Below, one piece after another: positions 56,294 through 64,000 of a stretch of 64,000 bases of DNA. Source of the stretch: Halichoerus grypus. Taxonomy: Eukaryota > Chordata > Mammalia > Carnivora > Phocidae. A program made the position numbers and the translations under genes. How positions within the stretch are numbered: the stretch's first letter is position 1; each line of letters starts with the position of its first letter. Where the stretch lies: assembly GCF_964656455.1 (NCBI RefSeq), contig NC_135726.1, forward strand, positions 9,376,394 through 9,440,393, in the 5' to 3' direction. The notes under the pieces were generated by a model that made no database searches, was not told the DNA's origin, and saw only the letters and a list, made by a program, of their open reading frames with translations.

Positions 56294-56739
56294 AAGAAGG
56301 AAAGGAGAGGAGGCATAGGGAGAAGGGCTAACACATGTACAAAGTCAAATGGTCATTGCTTTGAAATGAGCAGCTGATTGCAATGGAAAAATCTGCAGAA
56401 AGGGCAAAAGCTGATGCCCACGAATTGACCAAAGCAAAGGGAAGATGAGGGAGAGGAATTTCCCTAAGGGAGAACCTGAACTCACATTTACAGAGCACCC
56501 TCTCTGTGTCAGGCCCCGTGCACACCTACTATGATAAGGCACCATGAAATGAGACCGAGGAGGAATCAGGGCAAAGAACAAAAGTGGGCCTCCTCCTCCT
56601 TCTTCAAACATCTGGCACAGCCAACACCAGATGGCAGGAACCAGGGCTGAGGGACCTCGGGCAGAGTTACTCCAAACGTCTGCGCCTCGATGGGTCATCT
56701 CTGCTCTGCTACCCTGCCTGGTGCAGCACAGACGCCCAG

Positions 56740-56990
56740 TAAGCAATCCTTCCAATACTAATAACTTGCATCTGCTGGGCACCACCAACTCCCAGGCACA
56801 TTACAGGGACCATCTCAGTTCACCTTGCCAACAAAACATCTGTTGTTACCCCTGTATTACAGAGGATGGGGGAAAAGCAAAAAGGAAATTAAGCCACGTG
56901 CCCAGAGTTACACAGCTAGAAGAGAGCAGTGTTGGGAATCAAACTCAGGCCATCAAGCTCCAGAACGAAGCTCTTAACCATGACATTGGC
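56740..56990 (-). mobile_element. MIR SINE fossil, nearly full length
   Basis: CTAATAACTTGCATCTGCTG, TGTTACCCCTGTATTACAGA, AGTTACACAGCTAGAAGAGA and GCTCTTAACCATGAC run in order on the complement. Confidence 0.85.
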
Positions 56991-57210
56991 ATTTCTGGAG
57001 CTCTCCCTAACATGCCAGACAGTGCGCTCAATGCTCGGAGTGATTTCTCATTTAATCCCCTCATGGCCCTATGAGTTAGAGGTTACTGCTGTTTTACAAA
57101 TGAGGAAACTGATGTTGGAGAGAGAGGGGCAGTAAATTGCCAAGGTCACAGAGCCAGGGAGTGGGGGTGGTTCGCCCAAGGCCAGGTCTGCTTCTCCAGG
57201 TGAAGGTAAT
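56991..57210 (-). mobile_element. MIR SINE fossil, abutting the previous MIR
   Basis: CCAGACAGTGCGCTCAATGC, CTCATTTAATCCCCTCATGG, CCTATGAGTTAGAGGTTACT, TTTTACAAATGAGGAAACTG and AAGGTCACAGAGCCAGGGAG are clear MIR blocks on the complement. Confidence 0.9.
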
Positions 57211-59809
57211 GATTCAGAACACAGGTCTGGAGTGGGTTTGAATCACTCTGTGTACAGCTGCTCCCTAGGGACCTGGCCTCAGCCCTCTGATTACTGTAGG
57301 ACTTTATTACTTTCTGAATTCCCTTTGCTTATCTCACTCACCCCCTTCTTCCCACTTTCCCCTTCCGGTGCCCTCTCTCCCCATCCAGCCTCCCAAGCCC
57401 CACCCACAGCCATCTCATCTCTGCTGTAAAATGTTTGTGAAATGTTCACCTTTCAAAAGCTGCACGCCGATTTGCAGTTTGCAATTCTTGGGAAGAAAGG
57501 GGCCCTATCTATACAAATAATCAAGTCCCAAATGTTGTTAAAATGATCACTTTGGTTCACCTAAGTTTATATACAAACATTTTCCATAGTCTGATGTCCC
57601 TGAGTGTACAGGAGGTAAAGGAACAGTAGGGATCCAGGTGGGCACAGTAAGGACCAAAGAGCATCCCTAAAACAGTGGGGTGATCCAGGAACCAATCCAA
57701 GGCGCAGAGGCAGGGGTGAAGAGGCAGAGGGGACCTGTGTGGAACGTTTTGCACCCATGGCAGGAAAAGGGGGTAGTGGCCAAAAGAGACACAGCTCCAC
57801 TCAGGGTGTAAGCAATAAAGGGGTGCATTGTCCATAGGGAATTTCAAAGCAGTAATAAAACTGACCAAAGTCCAAATGCTTTTTATCATCACCACGGTCA
57901 GCAATTCTAAACCGTGTCAGAGAAAACATATCCCTCCTTGCTGGGGGGCCCTCGTCCATCACCCCACCACCACCGCCTCCACCCCGTTGGCACCCCACGG
58001 CTTTGCACACTGCACTCACTCAACAAATACTCTCTGAAGGACTGAACCTAATTAACGGGGCCTGGGGAAGGGCAGAAATCCTGTTGACTTCTGGGCATAA
58101 AACATGTAAACTGACTGACACTGAGATATACAAAATACATCTTTCAAGAAAAACCATGGCACTCTGTGTGAAGTAACAACACATTCCACTCCCCCCCACC
58201 GCCCCGCTCCCCAACCCCGAACAACACTCCACCAGCACAGACGAATGCTGCTGCTGCGGGCCAACTAGAAACACAGCATCACGTCCTGGGGCTACGAAGA
58301 TCACTCCCAGGGTCCTAGGATTGATTTCCCTTGCTTGGGAACCCAAGACAGATCACGAATCCCCCTCGTCAGCTGATCCATCGCTGGCACTTCTAGACGG
58401 GCAGCCGGCACCCCCCGCCCCTGCCACCCCCTGAACAAGGTTAAAAGAACGGACTCCTGAGCCATGGTCAGAGGGAAACGGGCTTCGGAAGAGGAAGCTG
58501 AAAATATTAAGAAATCAACATCAGCATTTAAAAGCAAAGCCCTTTCCACACCACAGAAGACGCTTCGCAATTCATCTTGTTCCCTGACTCTGCTTCACCA
58601 ACTTGATGGAAGATGGTTTAACTGACATAAAAACCAGCTCTACATGAATAGCCGTGATTGATGGAGCCATTCCAAGCATCAGCCAAAAACCGGCACTAAA
58701 AGATGCCTCCGGCTTCCTGTTAACTGTTTTATGAGGGGACCAACACTTTTTCCTTCTCTTGTTTAAAGAATAAATTAGCAGAACAAGTACTTTCAAAAAC
58801 AGGGTATTGTTATACAGAAGCAGGGGAAAAAGTGGGAGGCCTGTGGAATGTCAGAATATGTGTGAGGGGTAGTTAGGGTGGTGAGAACCGTGTTACATCG
58901 GAGGCTTTCACCATATGCCACTGCTGGGTTTCAGGGCACGTGATTGACCTGGGTTTTATTTAATTCCACGTAATAACAAACTGTTCTATAAAGTAGTCTT
59001 ACTGTACAAACACAATGTCTCAGTGGCAACAGAATGAAAATCCAGTCTTCAGTGGGAGCCTGAAAAAGAATGCACAGATGCTCCAAACGAGCTGTGATAA
59101 AGAGGGGAACTGGGGGAGATCCTGTGCCAAAAGAAAAAAAATTAGGGAGGGCAGATTTGTGGGATCTGTGGCGAAAGTGTAGACTCTTTCAATTCAGGGA
59201 GAATGATCCATCTGCAATCCAGTGTCCTACTCTTTGGATTGGTTCTTAATAAAGAACGGAAAAGAGCAGAGGTTGCAAGAGGGTTAGCATTTCACATTTT
59301 TGTTCTCCTTTCTGGAGCTCAGGGAGCCTTTTACCAGCCTTTCTCCCTTCTCATTTTGAAGCAGGTTAATTATGACCCGGGAGCGTCTTCAGCATCCTGG
59401 CACTTGAGACTCAGCCATTGTGGAAAAAAGAGTATTGTCCGTGCTGTACTGCAAGAAGTAACTTCAGAGGCATCCAAATTTGGAACTCCTTTTCAGAAGC
59501 CTCGGGACTGGTTCCACGTCCTGGCATTGTTTGGGATGACAAATACCCACCCAGTTCCCACTTGTCTTTGAAGACATGCACATAAGTAAAGCGTAAAATT
59601 CACTTGACTTTTACAATAAAATAAGCTGGTCATTTTGGCCCATCTAGGATAAGTCCTTATCTGAACAATGCAAATCAAAAGACCCACTTACTCCTGTCCT
59701 CACCCTGGCTCTCCAGCAAGCCCAAGACACACTCTCAGTTATGTGGTGGGTTTCTGGCCCAAGTTAATATGTAGCAGGAGTTCTCAGTGTTTGTACCTTT
59801 AATCCACTT
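57211..59809. other. Noncoding stretch of higher GC without recognised repeats
   Basis: It includes C-rich and CCACC-rich patches near 57960-57985 and 58190-58215. Open frames of 60-122 codons occur on both strands and overlap, with no family features. No transposon recognised. Confidence 0.4.
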
Positions 59810-60560
59810 CTGGCAAATCAATCCCATAGAAATAGTCTTAACTGGGGACAACTTTACAACCAAAGATGTTCATGGCCTTATAACTGACAAAGAGTTAGTA
59901 ACAACCTAAAACTCCGATTAGCTGGGGAACGATGAACTGAAAATCACGATTCATCTAGTTGGTTGACTGTCATGCAGCCATTCACATCGCTTCTTAGAAC
60001 AGTCTAGAAAAACAGGAAGGACTGAAATCTTAAGTTAAAAAAGAAACTATCACCTACAGAGCACTATCTATATAACATGCTTAACCACTATGCAAAAAAA
60101 CATTGTCTCTGGATTGGTATTTGGATTCAGATAGCAGAATTAATTTAAAATTAACCTGTGAGGGAAGGGCATCATAAGCATATAGGCTGCAGTTACAACC
60201 AAACAAAATAAAACAGAACAACCTGTACATTTTGAAGCGCTCGAGAGTATGCGCCAAAATGTTAGTGGTGAATATACTGGGTGACTTTTATTCCTCTCTC
60301 TCTTCAACGTTCGTGTACTTTCCACTTATTTATTTGAGAGAGAGAGAGAGAGCATGAACAGGGGGCGGGGCAGAGGGAGAGGGAGAAGCAGACTTCCCGC
60401 TGAGCGGGGAGCCCAATACGATGCGGGGCTCGATCCCAGGACCCCCAAGATCATGACCCAATCCGAAATCAACAGTTGGCCACTTAAATGACTGAGCCAC
60501 TCAGGCGCCCCTACTTTCCACTTTTTTAATGAGCATTTTCTAATTTTATATGGGAAGTCA
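59810..60560 (+). mobile_element. Old L1 3' end (L1M-type), split by a SINE
   Basis: CAATCCCATAGAAATAGTCT and AAGATGTTCATGGCCTTATA then GTCATGCAGCCATTCACATC recall the end of L1 ORF2. The 3' UTR follows with CGCCAAAATGTTAGTGGTGA and CTGGGTGACTTTTATTCCTC. After the SINE it resumes with TACTTTCCACTTTTTTAATG then AGCATTTTCTAATTTTAT. No open frame survives. Confidence 0.68.
60328..60511 (-). mobile_element. CAN SINE, minus strand, nested in an old L1
   Basis: It runs ATTTATTTGAGAGAGAGAGA to ATGACTGAGCCACTCAGGCG then CCCC. A perfect 12-base duplication TACTTTCCACTT flanks it at 60316-60327 and 60512-60523. The poly-A part of the tail is missing, so the element ends in its AAATAAAT motif. Confidence 0.94.
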
Positions 60561-60974
60561 CTAATTTTAAGAAAAATAAAACTCTGAGAGGAAAAAAAAG
60601 TGCTCCTCTTGCTCCGGTGAGAGTGGATGACGCAAGGCCTATGCAGCACCTGCCTCACTGCACGATCACCTGTGTCTCCAAGCAGACGCGCCTCCTCTGC
60701 TCTGAACCGGCACCGGAGTGTCAAGCCCTGAAAGAGGCACGAGGGGCCTTCAAGTAGCACCAGGTTTCTTCCGGGATTCCCTTGCTGACTTTGATCATCG
60801 CCCTTCGCCTTGCCCAGGGACGGTGGATCCACAGCCGGACAGAGGCCACGGGACTGGAAAGGGGAGCAGGAACAGGAGGGTCGGGGGAGAGGGCAGTGTG
60901 GCCTGTGACTCGAGGCGAGACTGGAGGAGCGATCCTGGTCCTGTGTGGACGCAGACATGCCGCCAAACCTCCTG
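60561..60974. promoter_or_regulatory. CpG-enriched, GC-rich stretch (weak CpG-island-like)
   Basis: By eye I count about 20 CpG dinucleotides between 60601 and 60960. It is less dense than the patch at 29580-30000. Open frames on both strands overlap here (up to 144 codons) without recognisable features, which GC richness alone can explain. Confidence 0.35.
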
Positions 60975-61050
60975 GAGTCCCAATTTCCTCATTTTCAACA
61001 GGAGGAATAATAGATTGGAAGGAGGTTTCAATGAGGCAATAAACGGAAAT
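60975..61050 (+). mobile_element. MIR SINE fragment
   Basis: CAATTTCCTCATTTTCAACA then GGAGGAATAATAGATTGG and GTTTCAATGAGGCAATAAAC match the MIR middle. Confidence 0.6.
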
Positions 61051-61104
61051 GTACCTTCTGTGGCAATTTGTCATCCTTCTGTGACCCCTACTAACTGGCC
61101 GCTT

Positions 61105-61290
61105 ACACACCAGCACTTGATGTGTACTTTCTCCTATAACCTTCGAGGATGATTTTATCGAATCCCCACAGGGAAGATGCTGCTCTTATCCCCCTATCAC
61201 CCATGAGAACACCAAGGTTTCAAGAGGTGAGGTTACTTGCCCACCACTGCGCGGGCGGAAACAGGGAGAGCCAGGACTGACAGGCGGAGC
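61105..61290 (-). mobile_element. MIR SINE fossil
   Basis: GATGCTGCTCTTATCCCCCT, ACACCAAGGTTTCAAGAGGT and GGTTACTTGCCCACCACTGC then GCCAGGACTGAC follow the MIR complement. Confidence 0.75.
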
Positions 61291-62589
61291 GGGAGATGTC
61301 CCAACCTCCTTGGAGATCTTCCACTGCTTGCTTGGCCAAAATGAGGTGCTTTCTGAGGAGCAATCGACACAGGAAATCAAACAGGGTGGGTGGGGTCAAG
61401 AACAAGGGCTCCTAAAATTCACAAAGGAGCAGAGCATCACGTGGTGTCACTGAAAGGAGGGACCTGGAAGGGGGTGCATTTCGGTTGGGGAGAGGGCAGT
61501 GTAGGAGTTCGATTTCACCTACCCCTCCTGAGGATGTTTCTGCTTCCACTCTCTCCTACGTCCCCACTGCCAGGGGGCCCACAGACCAGAGAAGAGTCGA
61601 GAAGAGAGGGGGCACTCAGGAGGTCACCCTGCCCACCCTACTCTTTCATGAACCTCCTCGAACCCTGGCTCCACGTCTCCCTCACTCAAGGATTTATGTC
61701 TCATTTTCAATGGAATGTTATATTTGGTCAGACCACGAAGAAAACTTCTCATTATAAACTAGGAAATGTGTGGAAAGAGAATTATTTACCCAAGGCAGCG
61801 CTCAATCAGTGTTGCCCGAATATTTATTTAGCCCACACACAGAGAAGTTGTGTTAATGTTTGCCAAAGAATGTAGCTTTATAAAGTAACTGGGTCAAAAA
61901 AGACAGCATATCATTTTACAAATAACTTTAAAATGGCTCAAGTTAAATGGCCGGCTCTCTCAGGTTTGTCTTTTCAAAACGCTGCAGAAACAATATCCAG
62001 AATTAGGTCTCATAAAATACAGGTATTACAAAGTGGCTGTTTAGCCCATTAGAGAAAATGTAGAGTGAAATCTGAATTATTTCTACCCGAGGCAGAAGCA
62101 GACAGAGTTACCGAAATTATGTTAGGCCAACGTCGCAATCCTTCCAGTCTGTGGGGCAGCGAGGCTAGCGGCCCCTGCACCAAAACCCTATGAGGAGGGC
62201 TGTGTTTTTCAGTCAACAGTGACAGGAACTCCACTTCTCAGCCCCAAACCGAGTGTGGCTATGGGGAATTCACCCAAAACGTTTGCTTGCGGTTTATCAG
62301 CAGCATCTGTCTGCCTCAAAGAGCCCCGGGAGGGAGAGGGCTGAGTGACACAGCCGGAGAAGACAGCTCGAGGCCGCTTGTTTAACGGATCTGAAGGCGA
62401 GGGTGGCAGCCCGCGCCCTCGAAGAAGTGGGCAACTCTGAGCAACCATGTCATAATCCTCATTAATAGTAATAACAGTAACGATAATAATGATCAGGGTT
62501 GCGACAAGGGTGAGGCCCATGGGCCCTCATGATGGTGGAGGAGAAGGAAGAGAGGAGGCAGAGAAGGGGGGGCGGGAACACAACCACAA
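61291..62589. other. Unassigned noncoding stretch
   Basis: No element recognised. It contains an ATAATAGTAATAAC-type short A/T-rich run at 62457-62492. Open frames up to 161 codons (61390-61875) have no recognised features. Confidence 0.4.
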
Positions 62590-62690
62590 CGATATTAGCG
62601 ACTGACATTTATCCTTTGCTTACAAGGTGCCGGAAACTGTGCTAAGTGCTTAGCACAGAAAGTTCACCTAATCTACTGAAACAGTTTGGT
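62590..62690 (-). mobile_element. MIR SINE fragment
   Basis: TTAGCGACTGACATTTATCC, TTTGCTTACAAGGTGCCGGA and ACTGTGCTAAGTGCTTAGCA then TTCACCTAATC match the MIR 3' part on the complement. Confidence 0.75.
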
Positions 62691-63034
62691 AAACAGCACT
62701 GGCAGTCTCATTGTAATGTCTGTAGGTCACAGTGTCTTCATCAATCCACTGGAGACACTGCTGGTCCCCCAAAAGGCTGGTGTTGGGGGGAATGTGGTGA
62801 GCATGGCCATGAGGCTGTGATGGTAAGCAGGGACAGCTGACCTGGTCAAGAACATACCCATCAAGACGGGTGTCACTTGGGTAAACAGATCCTAAACTGC
62901 AAGTTTCCAGCTTGAGACTAAGGGGTGTGTGGCCTGACCCTAATCCTTAGTGTCTCCCTGACCCATAGCTCTTCGTGCAAGTTCTGGAGAGTGGCCACAT
63001 GGTCTCATTAGAACTCCACTGTCTTACGAATGAA
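62691..63034. other. Unassigned noncoding stretch
   Basis: No recognised repeat or coding signal. Confidence 0.5.
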
Positions 63035-63135
63035 ATCAGGAACTTCTTGAGGGCACTGTCTTATAGATCCTGTACCTGCAATGCCCAGTCCAGCTTGTCC
63101 CTGGTAGGGGCTCAGTAAATATTTACTTACGAATA
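63035..63135 (+). mobile_element. LINE-2 3' end fossil
   Basis: CTTCTTGAGGGCACTGTCTT, GATCCTGTACCTGCAATGCC and GGGGCTCAGTAAATATTTAC match the L2 terminus in sense orientation. Confidence 0.72.
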
Positions 63136-63258
63136 AACAAGGGACGATCATAAGCTCTCTGCTCTGGGACGACAGTGGTGAGGGCAGGAGGCTGCTCAGA
63201 CTTCTGGAGGCTGCAGCTCAAGAACAAAGACCACATGAACTTCCTTGGGGAAACGAGG

Positions 63259-63641
63259 TGTCTTAGTTCCCTGGGGCTGCCATAACAGGTCATGACCAAC
63301 AGGGTGGCTTAAAGCAGCAGAAATGTACTCTACCCCAGTTCAGGAGGCCAGAAGTCTGAGATCATGGTGTTAGCAAGGTTGGTTCCTCCTGGAGGCTCTG
63401 AGGGAGAAACCACACCATGCCTCTCTCCCAGCCAGGGGTGGCTGCTGGTGATCCTTGTGTCCCTCCAGCCTCTGACTCCACCTTCCACAGCCTCTTCTCC
63501 ATGCCTGCATCCTCTGCTCTTCTGAAGGACAACAGTCTACATCCAGGATGATTTCCTCCTGAGATCCCTAACTAATGCATCTGCAAAGACCCTCTTTCCA
63601 AACAAGGCCACATTCTGAGGTTCTGAGGACCCTAGTCACCC
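63259..63641 (-). mobile_element. LTR, ERVL-MaLR (MLT1-like), minus strand
   Basis: TGTCTTAGTTCCCTGGGGCT then GCCATAACAG is the complement of the MaLR 3' end. CAGGAGGCCAGAAGTCTGAG, CTGCAAAGACCCTCTTTCCA and AACAAGGCCACATTCTGAG follow in the expected order. The distal end is truncated, so no duplication can be assigned. Confidence 0.85.
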
Positions 63642-64000
63642 CTCTCCGTTAGAACTCTGCACCTTGCCCACATCAGCTTTCCCTTCCTTTCTCCCCACAT
63701 GGCTTAGAACCAGAGGGCAGCCTTGCAGTCATGGACTTTGAGAAGGTGGACAAGTAGGTGCTTTGTCCCACCAAGAACTGGGGCGAGTTCTTGAGGGAAA
63801 AAAAGAAGGAGTCTCCAAAAGCCAGAAGAGTCAAATCCTAAAAGTCATAAGCAGAAAAGGGCAGAGGAACATAGGGCCTGTGGCCTGGGGCATGAGGCCT
63901 GCAGGACCCCTCAACACTGTCAGGCTGGCCCCGTGAGCAGAAAAACAAACTGTTAGCTGTGGGCCCAGTTCTTCATCAGTCTCAACCTGAACAAGGCTCT
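63642..64000. other. Unassigned noncoding stretch to the window end
   Basis: No recognised repeat or coding signal. Confidence 0.5.

Noticed and set aside
60326..60958. 210-codon open frame on the minus strand
   Set aside because: About a third of it is the CAN SINE read on its sense strand, and the rest lies in the GC-rich segment where several frames on both strands are open. No family features.
61390..61875. 161-codon open frame starting with ATG
   Set aside because: No recognised domain, and overlapping frames are also open. This length is not exceptional for a GC-richer segment.

Overview
The window looks like mammalian nuclear DNA from a carnivore, most likely a caniform of the arctoid branch (bear, seal or weasel group). 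The main evidence is thirteen copies of a tRNA-derived CAN SINE that starts GGGGCGCCTGGGTGGCTCAG and ends in a CT-rich stretch, AAATAAA units and a poly-A tail. They sit among a carnivore-type L1, mammal-wide MIR and L2 fossils, MaLR (MLT1-like) LTRs and hAT fossils. The SINE body reads more like the bear/seal/weasel variants I remember than the dog or cat ones. That placement is from memory and is an inference.

I find no protein-coding gene, no rRNA and no functional tRNA gene in these 64 kb. The short open frames behave as expected for noncoding DNA. The only recognisable protein remnant is the C-terminal end of an L1 ORF2 (4036-5012), broken by one frameshift and one SINE. The longest open frame (27872-28681) has no ATG at its start and matches nothing I recognise, but it is longer than chance easily gives. 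The window is therefore an intergenic desert or part of a large intron.

Layout. 1-9 kb is repeat-dense: a tetranucleotide array, an MLT1 LTR, a 5'-truncated L1 with a nested SINE, and three more SINEs. 9-19.8 kb carries only old MIR, L2 and hAT fossils and becomes AT-rich and almost repeat-free from 15.7 kb. A double SINE lies at 19.8-20.15 kb. From 20.15 to 36.67 kb there is no CAN SINE at all, and 20.2-25.4 and 25.8-29.5 kb show no repeat I can recognise. That interval holds homeodomain- and octamer-like motifs, the long open frame, and a CpG-rich 420-base patch at 29.6-30.0 kb. 30-36 kb holds an opposed pair of L2 fossils and a MIR split by an MLT1 LTR. 36.6-64 kb is repeat-dense again, with six SINEs in 36.6-57 kb and a seventh inside an old L1 at 60.3 kb, an L1 3' end at 48.2 kb, many MIRs, and a MaLR LTR at 63.3 kb.

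The functional reading is that the window is mainly a record of layered transposon insertions surrounding one or two quiet intervals that may be regulatory. The most testable points are the SINE-free interval with its embedded open frame and CpG patch, and several nested insertions whose target-site duplications give a clear order of events.
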